DNA from: Halioglobus japonicus
GTDB lineage: Bacteria; Pseudomonadota; Gammaproteobacteria; Pseudomonadales; Halieaceae
DNA length: 64,000 nucleotides
Reading direction: 5' to 3'
NCBI GenBank assembly: GCA_902705825.1
Contig: CACSIL010000045.1
Coordinates: 311,224-375,223 of the forward strand
Shown here: piece by piece, positions 35,482 to 44,639 of the stretch
Layout of the letters: each line of letters opens with the position of its first letter
Numbering within the stretch: position 1 is the stretch's first letter
Notes under the pieces: generated by a model
What the model saw: the letters and a program-made list of their open reading frames with translations, nothing else
The model's database searches: none
What the model was told of the DNA's origin: nothing
Translations under genes and position numbers: made by a program

Positions 35482-36834
35482 ATGGCGGGCAGTCGAGGGG
35501 AATTCAGCTCACGCTTCGGGTTTGTGATGGCGGCTTCCGGCAGTGCGGTGGGCCTTGGAAACATATGGGGCTTTCCTACCCAAGCGGCAAGTAACGGCGG
35601 CGCCGCTTTCCTGTTGGTGTACCTGTTACTCGCCTTTCTGCTGGCGTATCCGGCATTGATGGCGGAGTTGATCCTGGGCAGGCACGCTCACTCGAACTCC
35701 GTCGCCGCTTTACGCAAAGTTTCCGGCCACCGAATTACCGGTTCAATCGGAGCACTTACCGGCATTACCGGCTTGATAGTCGCGGGCTTGATCCTCAGCT
35801 TCTACGCCATTGTAGCCGGCTGGATGATCGCCTTTTGCCTGTCGGCTCTGGCTACACTATCGGGTAACGCAGAACTTGCAAATTGGCTGACGTCCTTTGG
35901 CCTGTGGCGAAATGTCCTGTTTCTTATTGTCTTTCTGGCGCTGACGATTGGCATAGTCTCCGCCGGTGTCCACGATGGGATTGAACGCTGGTCACGCAGG
36001 CTTATGCCCGCCTTGTTGATTACGCTCGTGATACTGGTGCTCTACGTTTTTACGCTGAATGGCGCGATGCAGGGCCTGAAAGTCTATCTGATGCCCGATT
36101 TTTCACGCGTGCTGTCACCACAGCTGATACTGGATGCGCTGGGCGCCGCTTTTTTCTCGCTGTCACTTGGTGTCGGTACGATGCTGATTTACGGCTCTTA
36201 TGTCAGCGACGATGAAAACCTGCCACTGCTGGGAGGCATTGTCACACTGGTGGATGTGTCAATTGCAGTGCTGGCCGGGTTCCTGGTGCTGCCCGCGATG
36301 TATGTGGCGCTGCACAATGGCGTGGAAATATTTAACGCCAGCGGTGCGTTGATATCCGAAGACACACTGATTTTCACTGTACTCCCCGAGTTGTTTGCGT
36401 CCATGGGGCTACCCGGTGTGCTGGTGTCGTTAGTGTTCTTTTTCCTGATGAGCATTGCTGCCCTCACCTCTTCTATTTCAATGCTGGAAGCGCCGGTGGC
36501 CTACGTCACTGAAGAGCACCGTATCGGGCGCAGGTTGACAGCCTGGTTGATAGGCGGCGTCATCGCCTGCATCAGTTGCACTATTTTGTTGAATTTTGAC
36601 ACGCTGTTCGGGTTCATCATCGCGCTTACCACACGCTACAGCCAGCCGCTGCTGGGCTTCATGTTCTGCATTTACGCGGGATGGGTATGGCGTCGGGACT
36701 CGCTTCTACAGGAGCTACGCAAAGGGTATCCCGGTGTTCAGGAAGGGCTGTTCTGGAAGATCTGGCCGTGGTACGTGAAAGTGGTTTGCCCACTGATCAT
36801 TCTGGCCATTTTTGCGCAGTCGCTTCTGGGCTAG
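35482..36834 (+). CDS. Neurotransmitter:sodium symporter family transporter
   Basis: Sodium-coupled transporter of the LeuT/NSS fold, importing amino acids or related compounds. The 450 residues give about eleven to twelve hydrophobic segments. The family signature FVMAASGSAVGLGNIWGFP near 13-31 covers helix 1 with the substrate and sodium-binding unwound region. Eleven-helix bacterial members of this length are common. Substrate cannot be read from the sequence. Its stop shares CTAG with the stop of the opposing lipoprotein gene. Confidence 0.93.
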   Translation: MAGSRGEFSSRFGFVMAASGSAVGLGNIWGFPTQAASNGGAAFLLVYLLLAFLLAYPALMAELILGRHAHSNSVAALRKVSGHRITGSIGALTGITGLIVAGLILSFYAIVAGWMIAFCLSALATLSGNAELANWLTSFGLWRNVLFLIVFLALTIGIVSAGVHDGIERWSRRLMPALLITLVILVLYVFTLNGAMQGLKVYLMPDFSRVLSPQLILDALGAAFFSLSLGVGTMLIYGSYVSDDENLPLLGGIVTLVDVSIAVLAGFLVLPAMYVALHNGVEIFNASGALISEDTLIFTVLPELFASMGLPGVLVSLVFFFLMSIAALTSSISMLEAPVAYVTEEHRIGRRLTAWLIGGVIACISCTILLNFDTLFGFIIALTTRYSQPLLGFMFCIYAGWVWRRDSLLQELRKGYPGVQEGLFWKIWPWYVKVVCPLIILAIFAQSLLG

Positions 36835-37295
36835 TTCAGCTTGATCTCGCCACTCTCTTCGATACGTTGAGTGGGCACAAAGCCGTTGAAATCAATTTTT
36901 GCCGAGAATCGATAGGCCAGCGGTTCAGAGCCTGCCGAACCCAGGCTAGCCATCAGGTGCAGCAGCTCCAACAGTTGTAGCCCCGCCTCAAGCGAGACAA
37001 CACCCTCGCCGTAACCTTCTATGGGAGCGATATCATTCGCCACACCGGTGATGAGTTCCTTGCCGAGCAGCTCGACGGAGTAACTGATGCCGGCGATATC
37101 CAATGTCTGCTTATTGGGGTTAATGACTCTCAGTTTTATCTCAAACCGCGGTGTACCAGAGTGCCCGGGCAGGCTGTCAAAGCTGACGAGGCTCACTTTG
37201 GGTGGATCAATCTCGGGAGTCAGGCTGGCACATCCTGCCAGCAGCATCACAGCAAGGATAAACAGTAGCGCGTTACGCGACGAACCTCCAATCAC
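36831..37295 (-). CDS. LEA type 2 (water stress/hypersensitive domain) lipoprotein
   Basis: Predicted outer- or inner-membrane lipoprotein of 154 residues. A signal peptide ends in the lipobox LLAGCAS near 18-24. The rest is an LEA-14/WHy-type immunoglobulin-like domain (FEIKLRVINPNKQTLDIAGISYSVELL region, about 50-76). Role of bacterial members is unclear, possibly stress related. Start is GTG 37295, four bases overlapping the stop of the small membrane-protein gene upstream; AAGGAA lies six bases before it. Confidence 0.85.
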   Translation of the reverse strand: MIGGSSRNALLFILAVMLLAGCASLTPEIDPPKVSLVSFDSLPGHSGTPRFEIKLRVINPNKQTLDIAGISYSVELLGKELITGVANDIAPIEGYGEGVVSLEAGLQLLELLHLMASLGSAGSEPLAYRFSAKIDFNGFVPTQRIEESGEIKLN

Positions 37296-37459
37296 GGGGC
37301 ATTCCTTTTATAGTGCGACAGAAAAAAAACAAAGTAAGCGAGGCTGCCCAGCGCAAAAATCGCTGCCACCCAGTCACCCGTTCTGAGGTAAATAAACACA
37401 CTGAAGATAAACATCCCCAGTGCTGCGAGCAAACCAAGCGTTCTTTGAAATGTAAACAT
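37292..37459 (-). CDS. Small membrane protein, 55 residues
   Basis: Found by reading the minus strand upstream of the LEA lipoprotein gene. It starts MFTFQRTLGLLAAL and ends SHYKRNAP, with two hydrophobic segments (about 8-24 and 31-48) joined by a short RTGDW turn. It overlaps the lipoprotein gene by GTGA, which argues for translational coupling and a real gene. Resembles small two-helix proteins of no known function. No family recognised. Confidence 0.65.
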   Translation of the reverse strand: MFTFQRTLGLLAALGMFIFSVFIYLRTGDWVAAIFALGSLAYFVFFLSHYKRNAP

Positions 37460-37495
37460 AGTGGCGGAATACTAACACTCTAATTGCGCCAGCCA

Positions 37496-38515
37496 CTAGC
37501 TGGCTTTTGTGCGCCTCAGGTGCTGCCCCATGAACTTTGCCATATCATCGCGCGGGGCAACTGCCTCGGGAAAAATACCTGCAAACAGCGGAAAGGCATG
37601 TGGCAGCATCGGCCAGATATGGCAGGTGGTATCGACACCTGCAGCGCTGGCCCGGCGCGCCAGATAGACGGTGTCATCCATCAGGATCTCATTTGAGCTG
37701 GCCAGAAAAAACAACGGCGGCAGACCGCTGCAATCCATATATATCGGGGAGATTTCTGGATGAGTGGTGTCGCGATCACCGGCGTATTCACTGCACATTC
37801 GCTGCATCGCCGATGCCGGTAACAGCGGATCGCTTTTGCTGATTTTGTGGCGCGAGGGAAGCCCATGCACCCGGCTCAGCTCGGTGACGGGAGATACCGG
37901 TACAGCGCAGGCAGGCATCGGTAAACCGGCTTTACGGATGCGCTGGAATAATGCCATCAACAGATTCCCGCCTGCGGAATCACCTCCCATTGCGATATCC
38001 GAGGCGTCGTAGCCCAGCGCCAGGAGTTCGCGATAGGCCGCCTCACAATCATCCAGACCGGCCGGATAGGGGTTGGCTGGGGTCAGTCTGTAATCCGGCA
38101 TGAATGCATCGGCATCCAGTTGCCTGCACAGATTGGCCACCATACGTAAATGCATATCGGGCGCGGCCGGCAAACTGAAGGCGCCGCCGTGTAACCACAG
38201 GATCACTGGCCGGGAGGTGTTGCCCAGCGAGCCGAAAATGTGTCCGGGTTGTGTGCCAACAATGTCATAAGCGATAGGTATCCCCGAGTTATCCTTGCAC
38301 GCCATAGAGGCCGTTCTCAACTGCATTTTGGTGAGTCGCTCTGGTGAGAATCTCCCCATCATGGCCAACAAACGTTTGGCAAACACCCGCATAAACCAGA
38401 GGATGACGGTTGTACGGCGGGAAACGGCCATTTCCCGGAAAACAATGATGTCCGCCGCGCCGTTATTGTTGCTTTGGGGAATGTGTGTATTCAGAGCCGA
38501 TTGGTGTGTATTCAT
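37496..38515 (-). CDS. Alpha/beta hydrolase, hormone-sensitive-lipase-like esterase
   Basis: Family IV esterase of 339 residues. The oxyanion motif LHGGAF is near 131-136, the nucleophile in GGDSAGGN near 198-205, and the catalytic His in WPMLPHAFPLF near 307-317; the acidic residue lies in the ILMDDT region near 276-281. No signal peptide; substrates are likely short-chain esters. No good Shine-Dalgarno precedes ATG 38515, and ATG 38431 is an alternative. Stands alone, opposite to the SDR gene. Confidence 0.88.
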   Translation of the reverse strand: MNTHQSALNTHIPQSNNNGAADIIVFREMAVSRRTTVILWFMRVFAKRLLAMMGRFSPERLTKMQLRTASMACKDNSGIPIAYDIVGTQPGHIFGSLGNTSRPVILWLHGGAFSLPAAPDMHLRMVANLCRQLDADAFMPDYRLTPANPYPAGLDDCEAAYRELLALGYDASDIAMGGDSAGGNLLMALFQRIRKAGLPMPACAVPVSPVTELSRVHGLPSRHKISKSDPLLPASAMQRMCSEYAGDRDTTHPEISPIYMDCSGLPPLFFLASSNEILMDDTVYLARRASAAGVDTTCHIWPMLPHAFPLFAGIFPEAVAPRDDMAKFMGQHLRRTKAS

Positions 38516-38684
38516 CGCAGGTTACGCTAGTGGAGGGTGAAAAATTTGGACGGTGTCTGCCAGCAACAGGAGAATACCCGACAAACCCGTTAACCGGAAG
38601 CGCCCCCTGCAGTACCCAGAACGGGAGGTTTGTGGGACACTGCGGCCTCCACTACAGCTTTGACGAGCACCGCTGGAGGTAGCT

Positions 38685-39716
38685 ATGGCCCTTAACCGCA
38701 GACAATTTCTACAGGCATCCACTGCAACATTGGCCTCTACTTCCCTGGTGGCCTGCGGCGGAGAAGAACCGGTAGTCATCGACACCAGCTTACCCGTCGG
38801 CCCGTTTAACGCCTATTCCACCGCCGAAGAAGTTACCAGTGGCATTGACCTCACCGGCAAAACAGCGCTAGTCACCGGTTGCAATTCCGGCATAGGGTAC
38901 GAAACCATGCGGGTACTGGCACTGCGTGGCGCCCATGTATTTGGTACCGGCCGCACACTGGAGAAGGCACAAAAAGCTTGCGCCAGCGTATCGGGTAAAA
39001 CCACCCCGGTGGCGCTTGAATTGTCCGACTTTGACTCCTGCGTTGCCTGTGCGCGGGCCGTTGCCGCGCAGACTGATTCGCTGGACATACTCATCCCCAA
39101 CGCCGGTATCGGCAGCTTCAGCGATTTTGAGCTGATCAATGGGATAGAAAAAATATTCGTAGTGAATTACCTCGGCCACGTTGTACTCACCATGAATCTG
39201 CTGCCTTTGGTGCAAGCGGCAGAGCGAGGTCGCATTGTCCATGTAGGCAGCCAGATGGGATATAAGAGCACACCCGAGGCGGGCATAGATTTTGATAACC
39301 TACGCGGAGAAGCAGAGTTCGACGCATTTGAAGCGTACGGACGTTCCAAACTGGCCAATGCGCTTTTCTCTCTCAAGCTGTCCATGATGCTTGATCCGGC
39401 CAAAACCACCTCCAATGTGGTGCATCCGGGTTTCGTTGACTCGAACATCGGCCGCAATGCTGATGGCATCATCGGGTTCCTCTACAACACGGTAGCTGAC
39501 CTGATCAAAAAGGATGTGGCTGAAGGTGCGGCAACTCAAGTCTATGTCGCCACTAACCCGCTGCTGGAGGGGGTCAGTGGTGCCTATTTCGAAGACTGTA
39601 ACCCGGTGCGAATCAATATCCCGAATCATGTATTCGATGTGGAACTGGCAAACAGGTTATGGCGTGAAACGCAGGAGATGGTGGGCAGTTATTACAGTGG
39701 CACGTTGTCAGCCTGA
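38685..39716 (+). CDS. Tat-targeted short-chain dehydrogenase/reductase, possible lipoprotein
   Basis: A 343-residue SDR with an N-terminal twin-arginine signal (NRRQFLQAS near 4-12) running into a lipobox-like LVACGG near 21-26. The SDR core has cofactor motif TGCNSGIGYE near 63-72, NAGIG near 144-148, Ser in VGSQMG near 193, and YGRSKLAN with Tyr and Lys near 218-225. All catalytic residues are present. GGAGG is five to six bases before the ATG. An exported SDR would have to fold with its nicotinamide cofactor before Tat export. Substrate unknown. Confidence 0.83.
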   Translation: MALNRRQFLQASTATLASTSLVACGGEEPVVIDTSLPVGPFNAYSTAEEVTSGIDLTGKTALVTGCNSGIGYETMRVLALRGAHVFGTGRTLEKAQKACASVSGKTTPVALELSDFDSCVACARAVAAQTDSLDILIPNAGIGSFSDFELINGIEKIFVVNYLGHVVLTMNLLPLVQAAERGRIVHVGSQMGYKSTPEAGIDFDNLRGEAEFDAFEAYGRSKLANALFSLKLSMMLDPAKTTSNVVHPGFVDSNIGRNADGIIGFLYNTVADLIKKDVAEGAATQVYVATNPLLEGVSGAYFEDCNPVRINIPNHVFDVELANRLWRETQEMVGSYYSGTLSA

Positions 39717-39751
39717 TCGAAGACAACTGCTCACCTGCCCTCCTCTGTCAC

Positions 39752-40648
39752 TTAGATGGGGCGCTCACCAATGATCGTAACGCGGTCCATCTGCCGGCGT
39801 TGCGGCCAGTAGTCATTCGCCGCATAGTGCTGAACCACGCGATTATCCCAGAACGCGATGCTGTGCTTGCGCCAACGGAAACGGCACTGGTATTCGGGCA
39901 CCCTGGCCTCGAGGAACAATCGCCCGAGTAGCTCATCACTTTCAGCCCGATCCATGCCGACAATGTGGCTGGTAAAAACACCGTTGGCATACAGAGCTTT
40001 TTCGCCAGTATCAGGGCTTGTCCGAACCAGGGGGTGATCGACGGCTGGAAATTTCTTCTGTTGTTCAGCCAGTTCTTCCGGGCTGAGCATCATGCCGAAA
40101 CTCTGCGTGAAGTCATTCACCGCGCGCTTGCCCTCAATCAACTTTTTGGTTTCTTCATCCAGACATTCATAGGCGGCAACCATATCGGCAAACAGCGTGT
40201 CTCCGCCTACCTCCGGTACGATGCGTGCGCGTAAGACAGAACCCAGCGAGGGAATCTCGCGCCAGCTTACATCGCTGTGCCAGAGATTTTCCACGCCCAC
40301 CATCTTCTCGTCTTTGTCAAAACGCACAACTTCACTGTCGGGTGCATCCGAGGGAATAAAGGGATGCTCCTCAAGCTCACCAAAGCGTTGAGCGAAGGCC
40401 ATGTGCTCAGCTGAAGAGATATCCTGATCCCGAAAAAAAATGACACGGTATGCCAGTAGAGCGGCACGAATCTCGTCGAAGGTCTCCGAATCCAGCGGCT
40501 TGCTCAAATCAACCCCGCTTATCTCAGCACCAATACCGGGGCTGAGCCGCACCGCCTGGATGCGGTTCCACTGTAACTGACAGAGTTTTTCATGCCGGTC
40601 TTTAAGGTAGGGGCGCGGCCCCGGCGTGATGTTGTGTTGAAGCTTCAT
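39752..40648 (-). CDS. TauD/TfdA family 2-oxoglutarate-dependent dioxygenase
   Basis: Non-heme iron enzyme of 298 residues in the taurine/2,4-D/alkylsulfate dioxygenase family. Iron ligands are His and Asp in LWHSDVSW near 131-138 and the distal His in VVQHYAANDY near 268-277; the 2-oxoglutarate Arg is in MDRVTI near 288. AGGAGAG precedes the ATG. No sulfonate transport genes are nearby, so the substrate is not deducible. Confidence 0.9.
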   Translation of the reverse strand: MKLQHNITPGPRPYLKDRHEKLCQLQWNRIQAVRLSPGIGAEISGVDLSKPLDSETFDEIRAALLAYRVIFFRDQDISSAEHMAFAQRFGELEEHPFIPSDAPDSEVVRFDKDEKMVGVENLWHSDVSWREIPSLGSVLRARIVPEVGGDTLFADMVAAYECLDEETKKLIEGKRAVNDFTQSFGMMLSPEELAEQQKKFPAVDHPLVRTSPDTGEKALYANGVFTSHIVGMDRAESDELLGRLFLEARVPEYQCRFRWRKHSIAFWDNRVVQHYAANDYWPQRRQMDRVTIIGERPI

Positions 40649-40752
40649 CTGTCCGCTCTCCTGCTCCAGTTTGTGGCGTATAGAATACCCTTTAAACCTG
40701 TTGTTATGTAAAGAGGTAAATCATACGCCAACTCAGGGGTGGCTACGCTGCG

Positions 40753-42762
40753 TCACATGACCTTCAATATATCAATATTCAGATACGTATCATCTTTCAT
40801 CGAGCCGGCAAATTGTGGCGTGACGCTGGTGTTATCTGGTGGGTTGCCCTGCTTGTCAAACTTGTCACCGGGCTTCCATTTTTTCTCATCATATGCCCAA
40901 CCGTACGCATCGCAACGGCCTTTTTTATTCTTCTGCAGGTAATTCAGCCAACCCTTGGCCACACTGTTGGTCGCCCACCAGATATGGTAGGCCTCCTTGG
41001 GGAGAGCAAGACCGCTGGCCGCTGCACACATTTCCAGCCCAGTCGGTGAGCCCGCATTGGTCCAATAACTTGCGTATTGCGACGAGACCTTCTCCGTGTC
41101 GAAGGAGCTGTTTCCAACAACCCAGTCAGGGCGAGCTCCCGCCGTTATATGGGGAGGATAATGCTTCGGGTTGGGACAGGTGTTGGCTCCGGCCACTTTC
41201 ATAATATGGGGGCAGCCGTCATTCTTGCCATTGTACCGTTCGATATTCGTCATCAGCCTTCTTGGCATCGTCACACCTGTTCCGCAGTCCGGGTTGCCAC
41301 AGCCGTGCCCCGCCCATGCCATTGTGGCATTTGAATTCAACCCGTCGACGGCACTGATATCGGCCCATAGCTTGCTTTGTGGGTAGTCCAGATTGTACTC
41401 AAACAGATTGACCTGCATCGGCGACGGCATATTGATGCCTGCGCGCGTAACCCAGCCGGTTACCCCGGCTGTTATCGCCTTTCCACCACTGCTGTAGTAC
41501 CACTGCGGCTTATTATCTGCTCCCAATGGCGGCACTATTCGCAAGGTTTCCCCACGCTTCAAGTTAATACGATTGGTGACTTCAATCTCTCTGCTTTTCC
41601 TGGTTTTGCTATCGAGCACATAGAAATGCGTACCGGATTTCTTGAACATATCCTTTAAGTTTTTCCAATCAGTCGTGTAGTGATCGGGCACTCCCCCAAC
41701 AACACAACTGGGGGCCTCCGTCTTGGAACACGGTGGCTGCGCTCCATTTAACCAGACGGTTATCGTCTCAGGGGTATTGTTGCGGTACTGGATAGAGAAG
41801 TGGTTCTCTGTAGCGGTCGGGAAGGCATGTGCAACTGCACCGTCTATGGAAAGTGTTGGCCGGTTGACCGACATTCCAGCCCCTATCGGAGTTGTGCCGA
41901 AAAGGGATCTTGCGGTGAATTGCATGACGTCCCTATCGCTATCATAAACAGGGTTCGTCAGTTCCAGCACCTGTACTCCCGCCTCGGCGTTTCTCGGTGC
42001 ACTGAAGGACAGGCTGGCACTGGGTGGGCTGCCATCGGAGCCAGTCTCCCAACGGTTAATCAGGTCACCGGAGGTCATGGGCAGCGAGTTGCGATGTGGT
42101 GCGGCGGCTGAGGCAAAAATATGTTCATTAACGCCGGTTATTGTTAACAGGTATTCGTCGGGATCATCGGTCTCATCCAGGGATGCGGTATCGCCATTCA
42201 AGATCGTGGACCATTGCGCAGGATGGGGTTCAGTGGCATTTTTGGTGATGGTGATTTTTACATCCTGGAAGTTTTCACCGTCAACAGGGCGAACGCCATC
42301 CAGATAGGTGACGGTAAAATTCAGCAGCCCCGTGGATTCATCGTAAGTGGGGTTGTTTAAGACGCAGGACAGGTCGTAGACTTCCCCGCCCGCTGAGTAT
42401 TGCAGAACCGCATTGGGCCCGATTGTCTCGTATTGCTCTGGCCAGATATTGGTTACCAAATTTTTTACCGGGTCAGCGCCCGCTTCCAGCACACCCTGGT
42501 TGGTAAAAAATAGCGCTTCACTGACTCCGCTCAAACTGAGTTCAAATGCATTTTCGTTCGCGTTCTCACCCACCGCACTAAAGCTGCCTTCCTGTGCCGT
42601 CAATTCATAATTTCTCAGTGATTGTGGCGCCGCAGCGGCCTGCAGGTCTTCAACGAAAGCTGGATTGTTATTACCGCCACCGCTACAGCCGACAAGGAAA
42701 CTGGCCAGAACCAGGCTCCCAAGCCGGGAGATTGTCTTTACATTGGTTATTGTAGTTTTCAC
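40753..42762 (-). CDS. Large lipoprotein of unknown function
   Basis: I start at GTG 42762, preceded by GAGAGGAG, giving 669 residues with a signal peptide and lipobox LVGCSGGG near 22-29; the open frame continues 110 codons upstream without coding character. Residues about 40-330 look like two or three beta-rich repeats with alternating LSFSAP and FTVTYLDGVRP-type strands. The C-terminal third has Cys-rich segments (CGNPDCGTG near 515) with a faint likeness to thaumatin/GH64-type folds, too weak to assert. It is divergent from the propeller-protein gene. Confidence 0.7.
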   Translation of the reverse strand: MKTTITNVKTISRLGSLVLASFLVGCSGGGNNNPAFVEDLQAAAAPQSLRNYELTAQEGSFSAVGENANENAFELSLSGVSEALFFTNQGVLEAGADPVKNLVTNIWPEQYETIGPNAVLQYSAGGEVYDLSCVLNNPTYDESTGLLNFTVTYLDGVRPVDGENFQDVKITITKNATEPHPAQWSTILNGDTASLDETDDPDEYLLTITGVNEHIFASAAAPHRNSLPMTSGDLINRWETGSDGSPPSASLSFSAPRNAEAGVQVLELTNPVYDSDRDVMQFTARSLFGTTPIGAGMSVNRPTLSIDGAVAHAFPTATENHFSIQYRNNTPETITVWLNGAQPPCSKTEAPSCVVGGVPDHYTTDWKNLKDMFKKSGTHFYVLDSKTRKSREIEVTNRINLKRGETLRIVPPLGADNKPQWYYSSGGKAITAGVTGWVTRAGINMPSPMQVNLFEYNLDYPQSKLWADISAVDGLNSNATMAWAGHGCGNPDCGTGVTMPRRLMTNIERYNGKNDGCPHIMKVAGANTCPNPKHYPPHITAGARPDWVVGNSSFDTEKVSSQYASYWTNAGSPTGLEMCAAASGLALPKEAYHIWWATNSVAKGWLNYLQKNKKGRCDAYGWAYDEKKWKPGDKFDKQGNPPDNTSVTPQFAGSMKDDTYLNIDILKVM

Positions 42763-43159
42763 CTTTTGCTCCTCTCGATTTTTATAGCGCGCAGCTGGCA
42801 ACTTGGAAACATGGTATGCAATTAGGTAAATTGCGCAAAAGGAAAACCTGCGTTTTTGCAGGTTAAGCACCATTTCCCCCCAAATATCTCTACTTTTTTT
42901 CGATAAAGGGCTGGTTTTACATCGTGAAAGCTGTATTTGCCCGATGCAGCAGTGACATGGTGCAACATACAGCAACAGCGATTTGCAATAGCCTGAAGCT
43001 ATCAATATCAGATGAAATGGACGCGACGATTTAACTGGTAGTCGGCCTGCAATCGCACTACGATCAAGTGTAGCGATCGTTTTATCACCCACTGAAAAGG
43101 CTGATAGCTACACTGTAATTTAGACCCTAACAATATCTCATCGATAAAGGGGTAATAAA
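42763..43159. promoter_or_regulatory. Divergent control region between lipoprotein and propeller genes
   Basis: Nearly 400 bases without a gene. Two features stand out: a minus-strand hairpin AACCTGC/GCAGGTT (42845-42864) followed by T-rich sequence in the lipoprotein leader, and a 12-base dyad AGTGTAGCnATC / GATnGCTACACT (43067-43078 and 43103-43114) near the propeller gene. Promoter boxes are not clear. Confidence 0.55.
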
Positions 43160-44497
43160 TTGAACACTATCTGTCGAAGCCTACCCCTGCTAGTACTTCT
43201 TCTTGCGTTTTCCGCAACGGCCCAGGAAGGTTCAATCAAATGGACTTTCGACACAGGCGCACCTGTTTATTGGTCACCGACTATTGGCGTTGACGGGAGC
43301 ATTCATGTCGGCTCCGACAAACTGTATGCATTAACACCCCAGGGTAAGACCGCGTGGCAATTTGCACCGGGGCACCCGATGACGTTTTCCCCCGCAGTTT
43401 CACCACAGGGCAACATCTACATAGGCCAGTCTGACGTATATGCCATAACCTCAACTGGCACACTGCAGTGGATCTATCACATTGCCGATTCTGTGCACGT
43501 TGAACCCGCATTGGCAGCTGACGGTACTGTGTATATTGGCGCCGATGCGCTGTATGCGATCAACCCCAATGGTACTTTGAAATGGCGCACAGCCGTGAAC
43601 AACCGGTTCAATTCTGCGGCGACAGTGGCCGATGATGGAACCATTTATATCGGCGCCGGGTTTAACCTCTTCGCCTTCGATGCCCGCGGCCAAGAAAAAT
43701 GGCGCACCGCTGTCGACAGTCTCATCGAGGCACCTCCAACCATCGCCGCAGATGGTTCAATCTATGTAACAACCTCCATTTACCAGGGTAGAAGAATCTA
43801 TGCATTCCACCCGAGCGGTCAGTATTTGTGGCACTTCAACACCAAGGGGTGGGTCACTGCTGCTGTCAGTCTTGGTGCTGACGGTACGCTGTATGTTGGA
43901 TCCTGGGATGGGAATCTCTATGCACTAAACCCAGATGGATCAGAAAGGTGGCGATTTCAAACAGCAGGTAAAATTATGGCGACTGCCGCAGTTGATGCCA
44001 ACGGCACTCTCTACGTGGGTTCCGCTGACACCCACCTGTACGCAATCAATTCTGACGGCTCGCAGAGGTGGCGTATAAAGACTGGTGGTGCTGTGCACTC
44101 CTCGCCGACTTTTGACCTGGCGGGCAACCTGTATTTTGGCTCTGCCGACGGTTCCTTGTACGCCGTGCAGACTAATAGCTATCTGGCCAATACACCATCA
44201 CCGATGTTTCGGCGCAACAGTAAACACACGGGCAGGGGCAGTGACTTCGATAATGTTGGCATTGTTAAAGGCCGCGTAAGCAATGCAGCCGGAGAGGCAC
44301 TGCAATGGGCGTTGGTTATAAGCCACCGGCCAGCAGGTTTCAACGTAGCGCTCAGCGACAGCAATGGCTTGTTTGAATTTCGCGATGAGTACAGTGGCGA
44401 AACTCAGATCATCGTGTTTAAAGCCGACTATACCGCAGTCTATCAGTCAGTATCTATAGAGGCTGGCACAGTAAGCGTTAGCGATATTCAGATGTAA
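43160..44497 (+). CDS. PQQ-type beta-propeller protein with C-terminal carboxypeptidase-regulatory-like domain
   Basis: Exported 445-residue protein. A signal peptide is at about 1-21. From 25 to about 355 at least eight repeats of the type DGTLYVGSADTHLYAIN and GSQRWRFKT-like strands build a PQQ/BamB-like propeller; it lacks PQQ-binding Cys-Cys and metal residues of alcohol dehydrogenases. Residues about 372-445 form a carboxypeptidase-D-regulatory-like domain (GIVKGRVSNAAGEALQ). Start TTG 43160 has AAGGGGT seven bases upstream. Probably a binding or scaffold protein; function unknown. Confidence 0.85.
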   Translation: MNTICRSLPLLVLLLAFSATAQEGSIKWTFDTGAPVYWSPTIGVDGSIHVGSDKLYALTPQGKTAWQFAPGHPMTFSPAVSPQGNIYIGQSDVYAITSTGTLQWIYHIADSVHVEPALAADGTVYIGADALYAINPNGTLKWRTAVNNRFNSAATVADDGTIYIGAGFNLFAFDARGQEKWRTAVDSLIEAPPTIAADGSIYVTTSIYQGRRIYAFHPSGQYLWHFNTKGWVTAAVSLGADGTLYVGSWDGNLYALNPDGSERWRFQTAGKIMATAAVDANGTLYVGSADTHLYAINSDGSQRWRIKTGGAVHSSPTFDLAGNLYFGSADGSLYAVQTNSYLANTPSPMFRRNSKHTGRGSDFDNVGIVKGRVSNAAGEALQWALVISHRPAGFNVALSDSNGLFEFRDEYSGETQIIVFKADYTAVYQSVSIEAGTVSVSDIQM

Positions 44498-44639
44498 CGT
44501 TTACCTCGCTTGTGCACGGTGAAGATGCACTTCCGTGGTGCCTGCCTGCGCACTTGCAGAATTTGGATTTTGAGATAGGTTTAATTACACCGGGCGTGCC
44601 ACTGAAAACCGGTGAACCGCACATTAACATCGGAGAGGC

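Noticed and set aside
42763-43092. N-terminal 110-codon extension of the large lipoprotein
   Set aside because: No signal peptide at that start and no coding character; GTG 42762 with GAGAGGAG and a following signal peptide and lipobox fits far better.
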